In this document: in pieces, positions 26,536 through 35,152 of the stretch | Position numbering within the stretch: position 1 is the stretch's first letter | Layout of the letters: each line of letters begins with the position of its first letter | Source of the DNA: Paeniroseomonas aquatica | Lineage (GTDB): Bacteria; Pseudomonadota; Alphaproteobacteria; Acetobacterales; Acetobacteraceae | Direction of reading: 5' to 3' | DNA length: 64,000 nt | Assembly: GCF_030409335.1 (NCBI RefSeq) | Contig: NZ_JAUFPN010000059.1 | Span: 1-64,000 of the forward strand | The notes under the pieces: generated by a model | The model's database searches: none | The model's input: only the letters and a program-made list of their open reading frames with translations | What the model was told of the DNA's origin: nothing | Translations under genes and position numbers: made by a program

Positions 26536-27993
26536 ATGGCCTGGAAGCATTTCGACTTCGCCCCGATCGCCGAGTTCCTGCAGCATGCCAAGGCGCCGCT
26601 GGCCGGACTCTGGCGCGGCGGCCACAATGATGTGGCCCGCCTCGACGTCACCCGGGACGCCGCCACCAGCCAGGACCTCGGCAAGGGTGAGGACACCGTC
26701 CTGGTGAAGGGCTCGGCCGAGCAGGTCCGCCTGACCTTCACCAGCGCCGAGGTCGGCAACGGCAACCCGCTCGATTCCAACACCATGGCCAACCAGGATG
26801 GCGGCCTCGCCGTCCGGCTCCAGGCCGAGAACGGCGCCGATGGCCTGACCGGTCCCATCAGCCGCTTCGACGATGAGGGGATCACCTTCAAGTCGGCCAG
26901 CCCCGGCCTGACCTTCGACGTGCGGGACCTCGTCGCCGGCACCCAGCGCGGCGACCAGTTCGACGCCGTCACCCTCGGCACCGCCAAGGACGACCGCACC
27001 GACGTCAGCGGCAGCCGCGAGGCCTATTACATCAACGCCGGCATGGGCAACGACAGCCTGACCGGTGGCAAGGGCAATGATTTCCTCGTCGGCGGCGCCG
27101 GCGACGATTGGCTCAAGGGCGGCCGCGGCGATGATTCCCTGCTTGGCGGCGCCGGCAACGACACCGCCGTCTTCAAGCCCTCCCGCGACGGGGCCGATGT
27201 CATCGACCTCGGCGCCGGCGACGACACGGTCCTGGTGAAGCACGGTCACGGCGAGCAGATCCGCCTGACCTTCACCAGCGCCGAGGTCGGCAATGGCAAC
27301 GCCAACGACGCCGGCACCATGTTGAACCAGGATGGCGGCCTCGCGGTCCGCTTCCAGATGGAGGACGGCGCCGATGGCTTGGCCGGCCCCATCAGCCGCT
27401 TCGACGACGAGGGCATCACCTTCAAGGCGACGGCCGGCTCCACCTTCGACGTCCGCGACCTGGTCGCCGGCACCCAGCGCGGCGATCAGTTCGAGGCGGT
27501 CCAGCTCGGCACCATGGCGAACGACGTCATCGACCACGGCGGCGACGATGAGGCCTACTACGTCAACGCCGGCATGGGCGACGATGCCGTCACCGGCGGC
27601 AGCGGCCGTGACTTCCTCGTCGGCGGCGCCGGCAACGATACTCTGACCGGCGGCGCCGGCCAGGATTCCGTGCTTGGCGGCGGCGGCGCCGATACCTTCG
27701 TCTTCAACACCTGCGACACCAGCCCGGACAGCCTCGTCGACTTCGTCGCGGCCGACGACACCATCCAGCTCGACGGCCGGATCTTCCAGGGCCTGCCCGC
27801 CGGCGTGCTGGCGGCGGAATCCTTCGCCCTGCTCTCCGCCGCCGAATCCGCCGATGACCGCATCCTCTACGACGCGGACACCGGCAACCTCTTCTTCGAT
27901 GCGGATGGCGGCTCGCGCGATGATCTATTGAACTTCGCCGTGCTGACGACGAAGCCGGCGGGGGTGTCGGCGGCGGATTTCGTGATCGCGTAA
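26536..27993 (+). CDS. RTX-type calcium-binding protein with a duplicated ~177-residue module
   Basis: A 485-residue acidic protein from ATG 26536 with GGGAGAGAG upstream. Residues 53-229 and 230-407 are two copies of one module. Each starts DTVLVK, continues RLTFTSAEVGNGN and GPISRFDDEGITFK, TFDVRDLVAGTQRGDQF and EAYY-NAGMG, and ends in RTX nonapeptides (GGAGDD, GGRGDD, GGAGND) that bind Ca2+. The third start DTIQLDG (408) opens a partial unit with the usual C-terminal region DADTGNLFFDADGGS. There is no N-terminal signal, as expected for type I secretion, but no HlyB/D-type exporter lies in the window. Function (adhesin, surface protein or other) is unknown. Confidence 0.85.
   Translation: MAWKHFDFAPIAEFLQHAKAPLAGLWRGGHNDVARLDVTRDAATSQDLGKGEDTVLVKGSAEQVRLTFTSAEVGNGNPLDSNTMANQDGGLAVRLQAENGADGLTGPISRFDDEGITFKSASPGLTFDVRDLVAGTQRGDQFDAVTLGTAKDDRTDVSGSREAYYINAGMGNDSLTGGKGNDFLVGGAGDDWLKGGRGDDSLLGGAGNDTAVFKPSRDGADVIDLGAGDDTVLVKHGHGEQIRLTFTSAEVGNGNANDAGTMLNQDGGLAVRFQMEDGADGLAGPISRFDDEGITFKATAGSTFDVRDLVAGTQRGDQFEAVQLGTMANDVIDHGGDDEAYYVNAGMGDDAVTGGSGRDFLVGGAGNDTLTGGAGQDSVLGGGGADTFVFNTCDTSPDSLVDFVAADDTIQLDGRIFQGLPAGVLAAESFALLSAAESADDRILYDADTGNLFFDADGGSRDDLLNFAVLTTKPAGVSAADFVIA
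26692..27756 (+). repeat. Tandem duplication inside the RTX gene (531 and 534 bp)
   Basis: Unit 1 is 26692-27222 and unit 2 is 27223-27756. Long stretches are nearly identical at the DNA level, for example CTGACCTTCACCAGCGCCGA in both. Spacing is exactly 177 codons, so the duplication is in frame. Confidence 0.85.
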
Positions 27994-28000
27994 GGGAAGA

Positions 28001-28049
28001 AAGGTTTGGGGGGAGGTATCCCCCCAAGCCCCCTTCTATTTTTATTAGT
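28001..28049 (+). repeat. Stem-loop repeat family, copy B
   Basis: TTGGGGGGA (28006-28014) pairs with TCCCCCCAA (28019-28027) around GGTA, followed by the tail CTTCTATTTTTATTAGT. It lies just after the RTX stop, and its tail contains the stop codon of the convergent peptide-transporter ATPase (28045-28047). Confidence 0.75.
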
Positions 28050-28986
28050 CCGCCGCGAGCAGGCATTCGACGGCGCCGCGTTGCGGGACGTCCGTCGCGC
28101 AGCGAGGTTCCGCCACGGGGCAACGCGGGTGGAAGCGGCAGCCGGGGGGGATATTCGCCGGGTCCGGCAGGATATCCCCCAGGCCCACGTCGGGCACGCC
28201 AAGCCCGGGCTCCGGCGTCAACACGCTCGCCAGCAGGGCCCGCGTATAGGGATGCCGCGGCGCCCGGAACAGGGCATCCGCCTCGCCCCGCTCGACGATG
28301 CGCCCGAGGTACATCACCGCCACCTCCGTCGCCACATGCTCCACCACCGCCAGGTTGTGGCTGATGAACAGCAACGTCAGATCCAGTTCCCGCCGCAACT
28401 GCGCCAGCAGGTTCAGGATCTGCGCCTGCACCGAGACATCCAGCGCCGACGTCGGCTCGTCGCAGATGACGATGCGCGGCCGCAGCACCAGCGCCCGCGC
28501 GATCGCCACCCGCTGCCGCTGCCCGCCCGAGAGCTGCGCCGGATACCGCCCCGCCTGCTCGGCGGACAGGCCCACCCGCCCCAGCATCTCGAGGACCCGC
28601 GCCTCCACCTCGCGCCGCCCGATGCCCCCCTGCGCCTCCAGCGGCATCGCCACGATGTCGCGGATGCGCCGCCGCGGATTGAGCGAGGCGAAGGGGTCCT
28701 GGAACACCGGCTGGATCAGCCGCGCCCGCGCCCGCCGGTCCATCGTGTCCAGCCGCTGCCCCTCGACCAGCACCTCACCGGCGGTTGGCGGCAGCAGCCC
28801 CAAAATCACCCGCGCCAGGGTCGACTTGCCGCAGCCGGATTCCCCGACGACCCCCAGCACGCCGCCCTTCGGCACGCTGAAGGAGACATCGTCGACCGCG
28901 ACGACCTCCCGGTCCCGCCCCAGCAGCCCGCCGCCCACGCGGAAGACCCGCCGCAGCCCCCGCACCTCGATCGCCGGCCCGCTCAT
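28045..28986 (-). CDS. Peptide ABC transporter ATP-binding protein (OppF/DppF type)
   Basis: This 313-residue ATPase has Walker A GESGCGKST, signature LSGGQRQRVAIARAL, Walker B IVICDEPTSALDVSVQ and the C-terminal oligopeptide-ABC domain with CRFHPRCPVAEPRC. The last motif is typical of OppD/OppF partners. ATG 28986 overlaps the previous stop (ATGA). It is the final gene of an operon ggt-dppB-dppC-oppD-oppF, and its stop codon lies within a repeat-family element. Confidence 0.92.
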   Translation of the reverse strand: MSGPAIEVRGLRRVFRVGGGLLGRDREVVAVDDVSFSVPKGGVLGVVGESGCGKSTLARVILGLLPPTAGEVLVEGQRLDTMDRRARARLIQPVFQDPFASLNPRRRIRDIVAMPLEAQGGIGRREVEARVLEMLGRVGLSAEQAGRYPAQLSGGQRQRVAIARALVLRPRIVICDEPTSALDVSVQAQILNLLAQLRRELDLTLLFISHNLAVVEHVATEVAVMYLGRIVERGEADALFRAPRHPYTRALLASVLTPEPGLGVPDVGLGDILPDPANIPPGCRFHPRCPVAEPRCATDVPQRGAVECLLAAD

Positions 28987-30005
28987 GCCGCCCATCCCGG
29001 CGCCAGGCGGCAGAGATACTCATGCCCACCCCCCGCATTCTGCCGCGGCACCGGCGCCGCGCACCCGGCCACCGCATGCTCGCAGCGGTCGCGGAAGCCG
29101 CAGCCGACAAAACCCGGCGGGATGCGCGGTACCACGCCGGGGATGCTGCCGAGCAGCTCGTCCCGCTTCACCTTGCCCGGCACCGGCACGCAGCGCAGCA
29201 GCCCGCGGGTATAGGGATGCGACGGCGCGGCGAAGATCGGCGCCGTCGCCCCGCTCTCCACTACCTCGCCCGCATACATCACGCTCACCTTGTCGGCGAT
29301 CCGTGCGACGATGCCGAGGTCATGGGTGATCAGCAGGATCGCCAGCCCCAAGTCGCGCTGCAACTCCGCCAGCAGCCGCAGGATCTGCGCCTGCACCGTG
29401 ACATCCAGCGCCGTCGTCGGCTCATCCGCGATCAGCAGCTCGGGGTCGCACATCAGCGCCATGGCGATCATCACCCGCTGCCGCAGCCCGCCCGAGAGCT
29501 GGTGCGGAAACTGCCCCAGCCGCATCCCCGGCGCGGTGATGCCGACGCGGCCCAGCAAGCCCGCCGCCCGCTCCAGCGCCGCCGCCCGGCCGCCGCCGCG
29601 ATGCCGGGTGAAGACCTCCGCCATCTGCGAGCCGATGGTATAGGCCGGGTTCAGGCTGGTCATCGGCTCCTGGAAGATCATCGCCATGCGGTCGCCCCGC
29701 AGCGCCGCCATGCGCTTGGCCGGCAGGGTCAGCAGATCCTCCCCGCCGAACTGCAGGCGGTCCGCGCTTCGCTGCGCGCCCTGCACCAGCAGATCCATCA
29801 CCGCCAGCGCCGTGACGGACTTGCCGCAGCCGCTCTCGCCGACGACGCAATGCGTCTCCCCCCGCGCCACGCTGAAGGAGGCGCCGCGCACCGCCGCCGT
29901 CTGCCCGAAGGTGACCCGCAGCCCCTCGATTTCCAGCAGTGACTTTGCCTCTGGCGGCGGCCGATTCACGCTCCGCGCCTGCGGCGCTCCACGATCGGAC
30001 GCCAT
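28983..30005 (-). CDS. Peptide ABC transporter ATP-binding protein (OppD/DppD type)
   Basis: A 340-residue ATPase: Walker A GESGCGKSV, signature LSGGLRQRVMIAMAL, Walker B LLIADEPTTALDVTVQ, and C-terminal oligopeptide-ABC region GCGFRDRCEHAVAGC. The variant L in the signature (SGGLRQR) is common in OppD. ATG 30005 overlaps the permease stop by one base (TGATG); a GTG two codons' width upstream at 30008 is an alternative. About 20 charged residues precede the ATPase fold. Confidence 0.92.
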   Translation of the reverse strand: MASDRGAPQARSVNRPPPEAKSLLEIEGLRVTFGQTAAVRGASFSVARGETHCVVGESGCGKSVTALAVMDLLVQGAQRSADRLQFGGEDLLTLPAKRMAALRGDRMAMIFQEPMTSLNPAYTIGSQMAEVFTRHRGGGRAAALERAAGLLGRVGITAPGMRLGQFPHQLSGGLRQRVMIAMALMCDPELLIADEPTTALDVTVQAQILRLLAELQRDLGLAILLITHDLGIVARIADKVSVMYAGEVVESGATAPIFAAPSHPYTRGLLRCVPVPGKVKRDELLGSIPGVVPRIPPGFVGCGFRDRCEHAVAGCAAPVPRQNAGGGHEYLCRLAPGWAA

Positions 30006-30829
30006 CACCGCGTATCCCCCGTCCCCAGCAGGTCGCGCAGCCCGTCGCCCAGCAGGTTGATGCCGATCACCAGCACGAACAGCGCCACGCCGGGAATGAA
30101 GATCACCCAAGGAGAGAAGAACATGTAGTCCTTCCCCTCCGCGATCATCAGCCCCCAGGAGGGCAGGGGCGGCGGCACCCCGAGGCCGAGGAAGCTCAAG
30201 GTCGCCTCCAGCAATATCGCCAGCGCCATCTCCAGGGTCGCCACCACGGCCAGATGGCTGGCGATGTTCGGCAGCACCTCGGCCAGCAATATCCGCGGCG
30301 TCGAACACCCCGCCGCCCAGGCCGCCGCGACGTAATCGAGGTTGCGCACCTGCATGGTGGTGGACCGCGCCACGACGGCGAAGCGGTCCCAGAGCAGCAG
30401 CCCCAGCACGAGAATAACCAAGGTCAGGCTCGACCCCAGCAGCCCGACCACGGCCAGCGCCACCAGCACCACCGGGATCGCCAGCCGGCAGGTGATGGCG
30501 AACAGGACCGCATCATCGACGCGGCCGCCGAAGAAGCCGCCGACCACGCCGAGGGTGATGCCGATCGCCCCCGAGGTCACCACCGTCAGCAGCCCGATCA
30601 GCAGCGAGATCCGCGCCCCGTAGATCAGCCGCGAGAGGTAGTCCCGCCCGATCCCGTCGGTGCCGAGCCAGTATCCCGGCTTCGTGCCCTCCATCCAGAA
30701 GGGCACCGCCAGCCGGTTGTCGAGGTCCTGGGCGAAGGGATCCTGCGGCATGATCCAGGGCGCGAAGACCGCGCAGACCAGGACGATGCCAATGATGATC
30801 CCGCCGAGGATCAGCCCCGCCTTTCTCAT
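30005..30829 (-). CDS. Peptide ABC transporter permease (DppC/OppC type)
   Basis: This 274-residue inner-membrane permease opens with the DppC N-terminal helix (LILGGIIIGIVLVCAVFAPW) and the periplasmic phrase WLGTDGIGRDYLSRLIYGAR. The EAA loop is YVAAAWAAGCSTPRILLAEVLPN, followed by LSFLGLGVPPPLPSWGLMIAEG in shorter runs. Six TM segments are visible. ATG 30829 overlaps the dppB stop (ATGA). Confidence 0.92.
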   Translation of the reverse strand: MRKAGLILGGIIIGIVLVCAVFAPWIMPQDPFAQDLDNRLAVPFWMEGTKPGYWLGTDGIGRDYLSRLIYGARISLLIGLLTVVTSGAIGITLGVVGGFFGGRVDDAVLFAITCRLAIPVVLVALAVVGLLGSSLTLVILVLGLLLWDRFAVVARSTTMQVRNLDYVAAAWAAGCSTPRILLAEVLPNIASHLAVVATLEMALAILLEATLSFLGLGVPPPLPSWGLMIAEGKDYMFFSPWVIFIPGVALFVLVIGINLLGDGLRDLLGTGDTR

Positions 30830-31743
30830 TGCGCGCGCAGCCGCGGGTCGAGCAGCCCGTTCAGCAGATCCGCCGCCATGGTCAGCGCGATGTAGATCAG
30901 GGCGAGGACCAGCACCACCGCCTGCACCACCGGGAAGTCGTTCTTGCTGATGCTCTCCCAGGCGAGGAAGCCCACGCCATGCAGCGCGAAGACCGTCTCG
31001 ATCACGATCGACCCGCCCAGCATGAAGCCGAGCTGCACCGCCGCGATCGAGACCACCGGGATCGCCGCGTTGCGCAGCGCATGCTTCCCCAGGATCGACA
31101 GCCGCGACAGCCCCTTGGCCCGCGCCGTGCGGATGTAATCCGAGCCCAGCGCCTGGATCATGCCGCTGCGGGTCAGCCGCGTCAGCGCCGGGATGGCGGA
31201 AAACGCCAGCACGATCCCCGGCATGACGTAATGCTGCCACGACCCCGTCCCCGAAATGGGCAGCCAGCCGAGGTTCAGCCCGAGGGTGATCATCAGGATC
31301 AGCCCCAGCCAGAAACTCGGCATCGCCTGGCCGATCATGGCAAACAGCTGCACCAGCCGGTCGATCCAGCTGTTCTCCCGCACCGCCGCCAGCACGCCGA
31401 GCGGGATGGAGACCACCAGCGCGATCGCCAGCCCGGTCAGGCCGAGCGTCAGGGTGATCGGCATCCGCTCGAGGATCAGGTCGGAAACCCGCGCCTTGAA
31501 GAAATAGCTCTCGCCGAAGTCGCCCACTGCGGCGCGCCCGACCCAGTCGAGGAACTGCACCGCCAGCGGCCGGTCCAGCCCGTAGGCGTGGCGGATCAGC
31601 GCCACATCCTGCTCGGTCGCCGAGGCTCCGGCGATGGAGATGGCGAGATCGCCGGAGACCCGGGTGAGGGCGAAGCTCAGGGTCATCACCGTCAGCGCCA
31701 CCAGCAGCGCCAGCACCAACCGCCGCAGCGCGAATTTCAGCAC
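30826..31743 (-). CDS. Peptide ABC transporter permease (DppB/OppB type)
   Basis: This 305-residue permease has the N-terminal helix and LALLVALTVMTLSFALTRV, GDFGESYFFKARVSDLI, the EAA loop YIRTARAKGLSRLSILGKHALRN and ETVFALHGVGFLAWESI. Its GTG start at 31743 directly abuts the ggt stop codon (TAGGTG), so translation of the transporter is coupled to the gamma-glutamyltransferase gene. Six membrane segments are visible. Confidence 0.92.
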   Translation of the reverse strand: MLKFALRRLVLALLVALTVMTLSFALTRVSGDLAISIAGASATEQDVALIRHAYGLDRPLAVQFLDWVGRAAVGDFGESYFFKARVSDLILERMPITLTLGLTGLAIALVVSIPLGVLAAVRENSWIDRLVQLFAMIGQAMPSFWLGLILMITLGLNLGWLPISGTGSWQHYVMPGIVLAFSAIPALTRLTRSGMIQALGSDYIRTARAKGLSRLSILGKHALRNAAIPVVSIAAVQLGFMLGGSIVIETVFALHGVGFLAWESISKNDFPVVQAVVLVLALIYIALTMAADLLNGLLDPRLRAQ

Positions 31744-33354
31744 CTAATGGGCCCCCGCCCAGCCATCCCGCCGCGGATCGCTGCCCGCCGCCCGCACCCC
31801 GTTCTCCAGCACCCGGATGGCGGCCACGCTGCAGGCCCCCTCCAGCGGCGGCACCAGCTTGACCCTATGCCCCAGCGCCTCCAGCCCCGGCGCCGCCGCG
31901 GCCAGCCCGGCCTCCATGGTCAGCACGGCATCCCCGCCATGCGGGTAGTTCGCCGCCTGGCCCGGCTGGCTGCTGGTCCAGCGCGGCGCTTCCACCGCCT
32001 GCTGCGGATCCAGGCCGAAATCCGCCATGCCCACCAGGATCTGCAGGTTGACCTGCACCTGGTTGTCCGCCCCGGGCGTGCCGAAGGCGCCCCAGAGCTT
32101 CCCGTCGCGGAAGACCATCGGCGCATTCATCGTGTGCCGCACCCGCTGCCCCGGCCGCAGCCGGTTCGCATGCCCCTCGTCCAGGTGCCAATAGGCCATG
32201 CGGTTGTTCATCAGCACGCCGGTATCCCCCGCCGTCACCCCGCTGCCGAAGGCCGAGTTGATCGACTGGATCGCCGAGACGGCATGGCCCGCCCGGTCGA
32301 CCACGCAGAAATAGGTCGTGTCGCCCTCGGCCATCGGCCGCACCGGCAGGTCGGCGGCGCGCCGGAAGTCGATCGCCGCCGCATGCGCCGCGGCATGCTC
32401 GGCCGAGAGCAGCCGCTCCAGCGGCACCGCCCGCGCCCGCGGGTCCGTGCCATGCGCCTCGCGGTCGAGGAAGGCCCGCTTCTTCGCCTCCACCAGCAGG
32501 TGGATCAGCGCCGCGCTGTCCCGGCCCAGCGCCGCCAGGTCGAAGCGCTCGATGATCCGCAGCATCTGCAGGAAGGTGAAGCCGGTGGAATTCGGCCCGG
32601 TCTGCCGCACCTCGAAGCCGCGGTAGGGCACAATGATCGGCGCCTGCAGCTCGGCCGTGCAGGCGGCGAGATCCGCCTCGGCCACCAGCCCGCCCGCCGC
32701 GGCGATGCCGGCCGCCAGCCGCTTGGCCAGCGCGCCGCGGTAGAAGCCCTCGGCCCCGTCGCGGGCGATCCCGCCCAGGGTCTCCGCCAGTTCCGGCTGC
32801 ACCACCAGGGCACCCAGGGCAGGGGCCTCGCCCGCCGCCAGGAAGCGCGCGGCGCTGCCGGCATCCGGCCGCAGCCGGCCGAGGTTGTCGCCGGCGAAAT
32901 GCCGGAAGGCATGGGTCGCGGCGAAGCCGTCCCGCGCCGCCGCCTCGGCAGGGGCCACCAGCCGGGCCCAGGGGATCGTGCCATGCCCGGCATGCAGCAG
33001 CGCCAGCCCGGCCAGCAGCCCCGGCGTCTGGATGCTGAGCGGCCCGGCCACCGGCACGCCGCCCGCCGCACGATACCGCTCGGCGGTCGCCGCCGCCGGC
33101 GCCGCCGCGGTCGCATTCACGCAGAAGCCCGGGCGCCCCGGCACATGCACGTGGAAGAAGCCGTCGCCGCCGAGACCCGACATATGCGGCTCGACCACGC
33201 CGAGGGTGAGGGAGACGGCGACCGCCGCATCCATCGCCGTGCCGCCGGCCCGCAGCACGTCGAGTCCGGCCTGGGTCGCCACCGGATGGTTGGTCGCCAC
33301 CGCCCCGTTGCGGCCCATCAGCAGCGGACGGTGGGAACGCAGGGTCGGGTACAT
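31744..33354 (-). CDS. ggt: Gamma-glutamyltransferase family protein
   Basis: This Ntn-hydrolase (536 residues) cleaves gamma-glutamyl bonds, as in glutathione, after self-processing. The nucleophile is the first Thr of DTTYFCVVD (T346), giving a large subunit of about 345 residues and a small one of about 190, the normal proportions. The PNSTGFTFLQML and GTPGADNQVQVNLQI segments also match. There is no signal peptide (start MYPTLRSHRPLLMGRNG), so it appears cytoplasmic, unlike periplasmic E. coli Ggt. It heads the operon with the peptide importer, suggesting import and internal hydrolysis of gamma-glutamyl peptides. Confidence 0.9.
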   Translation of the reverse strand: MYPTLRSHRPLLMGRNGAVATNHPVATQAGLDVLRAGGTAMDAAVAVSLTLGVVEPHMSGLGGDGFFHVHVPGRPGFCVNATAAAPAAATAERYRAAGGVPVAGPLSIQTPGLLAGLALLHAGHGTIPWARLVAPAEAAARDGFAATHAFRHFAGDNLGRLRPDAGSAARFLAAGEAPALGALVVQPELAETLGGIARDGAEGFYRGALAKRLAAGIAAAGGLVAEADLAACTAELQAPIIVPYRGFEVRQTGPNSTGFTFLQMLRIIERFDLAALGRDSAALIHLLVEAKKRAFLDREAHGTDPRARAVPLERLLSAEHAAAHAAAIDFRRAADLPVRPMAEGDTTYFCVVDRAGHAVSAIQSINSAFGSGVTAGDTGVLMNNRMAYWHLDEGHANRLRPGQRVRHTMNAPMVFRDGKLWGAFGTPGADNQVQVNLQILVGMADFGLDPQQAVEAPRWTSSQPGQAANYPHGGDAVLTMEAGLAAAAPGLEALGHRVKLVPPLEGACSVAAIRVLENGVRAAGSDPRRDGWAGAH

Positions 33355-33458
33355 GGCGAGGCTCCCTCGGGAGCCGTCACACCAGCACGGACCGCCCGCC
33401 CGGGGAAGCGCCGAAGCCGAGGCCAGGGCGCCCTCGGCCGGCGCCCCCCGGTGCCGCC

Positions 33459-34013
33459 TCAGCGGTCGTGGCGGCCCTCGGCGAATTCCTCAATCATCTT
33501 GCGGTTGAAGGCCGGGATGTCATCCGGCTTGCGCGAGGTGACCAGGCCGCGGTCGGTCACCACCTCGCTGTCCTCCCACTGCGCCCCGGCATTGCCGAGA
33601 TCGGCCTTCAGCGAAGGCCAGCTCGTCATCCGCCGGCCGCTGACCCCGCCGGCGTCGATCAGGGTCCAGGGGCCGTGGCAGATCGCCGCGATCGGCTTCT
33701 TCGCCTGCACGAAGTGGCGGATGAAGTCGATCGCCTTCGGCTCCAGCCGCAGCTGGTCCGGGTTCACCACGCCGCCCGGCAGCAGCAGAGCGTCGAAGCC
33801 CGCCGGATCCACCTGGTCGAGCGCTTGGTCCACCGGGATGGCATCGCCCTTGTCCATGTGGTTCCAGCCCTGGATGGTGCCGGGTTTCGGCGCGACCACG
33901 ACGACCTTCGCCCCGGCCGCCTTCAGCGCCTTCACCGGCTCGGTCAGCTCCACCTGCTCCACCCCGTCGGTGGCCAGGACCGCGACCGAGCGCCCGTTCA
34001 ATTCGCCTGCCAT
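33459..34013 (-). CDS. DJ-1/PfpI family protein (general-stress protein type)
   Basis: A 184-residue class I glutamine-amidotransferase-like protein. The nucleophile elbow is AAICHGPWTLID (C112, H113), and the VEQVEL and LLLPGGVVNPD segments complete the DJ-1/PfpI site. Relatives act as deglycases, chaperones or proteases under stress; which applies here is unclear. ATG 34013 is preceded by GGAG. It lies 104 bp upstream of ggt on the same strand and is divergent from a TTT binding-protein gene. Confidence 0.9.
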   Translation of the reverse strand: MAGELNGRSVAVLATDGVEQVELTEPVKALKAAGAKVVVVAPKPGTIQGWNHMDKGDAIPVDQALDQVDPAGFDALLLPGGVVNPDQLRLEPKAIDFIRHFVQAKKPIAAICHGPWTLIDAGGVSGRRMTSWPSLKADLGNAGAQWEDSEVVTDRGLVTSRKPDDIPAFNRKMIEEFAEGRHDR

Positions 34014-34152
34014 TGCAATCTCCTGCTTGCCGGATGGCCGCGACAACGGCGCCCCCCGGCCCGGGTTGCGCCGCCCCCCTTCGCTTGACGGCATCCGTCG
34101 CACGGCGGATCGTCCGGCAAACGGCGCAAGCCAGGCGATGGCGGGGAAACGG

Positions 34153-35130
34153 ATGATCGAGAGACGCGGGATGCTGGCGGGGACGGCCGCGCTGGCCCTG
34201 GCGGCGGCCGGGCCGGGCAGGGCCCAGGGGCCGGGCGGCTGGCCCGAGCGTCCGGTGCGCCTCGTCATCGGCTATCCCGCCGGCGGCCCGACCGATTTCG
34301 CCGCCCGGCTGCTGCAGCCGCATCTCCAGGCGCTCTGGGGCCAGCCGCTGGTGATCGAGAACCGCGCCGGCGCCAATGGCATCATCGGCTCCGAGGCCGT
34401 CGCCCGCGCCGCGCCCGACGGCTACACGCTGCTGCTCGGCAACAGCCCGAATACCATCAACCCGGCGATCCAGCCGCAGATGCCCTTCGACAGCCTGGCC
34501 GATCTCGCGCCGGTGGTGCTGATCTATGTCTCGCCCACGGTGCTCTTCACCGGGCCGGAGACGAAGCTGCACACGCTGGCCGATGTCGTCGCCGCGGCCA
34601 AGGCGCAGCCGGGGATGGCCTATGCGGTCTCCGGCATGGGCTCGCCCGGGCATTTCGCCGGCGAGGTCTTCAGGCTTGCCGCCGGCATCGACATCACCCC
34701 GGTCGCCTATCGCGGCGCGCCGCCGGCGCTGGCCGATGTCGTCGGCGGCCGCGTCGCCATCACCTTCAGCACGCTGTCGGGCGCCATCGCCCTGCTGCGC
34801 GACGGCAAGCTGCGGCCGATCGCGGTCTCCGGGCCCGACCGGATCGAGAGCCTGCCGGGGGTGCCGACCTTCGTCGAGGCCGGCTTCGACGTGGCGGATA
34901 CCAATGGCTGGTACGGCATCATCGCCCCCGCCGGGACCCCGGCGCCGATCCAGCAGAAGATCGCCGACGACATCGCCGGGCTGCTGGCCCGGCCTGAGAT
35001 CCGCCAGCGCTTCCTCGACAGCGCCGCCATTCCGCTGGCCGAGGGCCCGGCCGCCTTCACCGCCCGCTACCGCGCCGAGATCGGCCGCTGGACCGCCATC
35101 GCCCGCGCCGCCGACATCAAGGCCGAATGA
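34153..35130 (+). CDS. Tripartite tricarboxylate transporter substrate-binding protein (Bug family), copy 1
   Basis: This 325-residue periplasmic receptor has a signal sequence (ERRGMLAGTAALALAAAG) and the Bug-family phrases YPAGGPTDFAARLLQ, PLVIENRAGANGIIG, DGYTLLLGNSP and VPTFVEAGFD. Bug proteins bind carboxylates or other small organics for TctA/TctB-type permeases. No TctAB genes are present, so it is an orphan receptor, common in such genomes. ATG 34153 is chosen (an in-frame ATG at 34138 is possible). It is 22 bp upstream of a closely related copy. Confidence 0.92.
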   Translation: MIERRGMLAGTAALALAAAGPGRAQGPGGWPERPVRLVIGYPAGGPTDFAARLLQPHLQALWGQPLVIENRAGANGIIGSEAVARAAPDGYTLLLGNSPNTINPAIQPQMPFDSLADLAPVVLIYVSPTVLFTGPETKLHTLADVVAAAKAQPGMAYAVSGMGSPGHFAGEVFRLAAGIDITPVAYRGAPPALADVVGGRVAITFSTLSGAIALLRDGKLRPIAVSGPDRIESLPGVPTFVEAGFDVADTNGWYGIIAPAGTPAPIQQKIADDIAGLLARPEIRQRFLDSAAIPLAEGPAAFTARYRAEIGRWTAIARAADIKAE

Positions 35131-35152
35131 GAAACCATCAGGGAGGTCCAGG

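Noticed and set aside
30829-34152. A very long + strand open frame antisense to the peptide transporter and ggt genes
   Set aside because: It is the high-GC shadow of real - strand genes: it is Arg/His/Gln/Pro-rich with no domain. Only its last 325 codons (from 34153) are a real gene.
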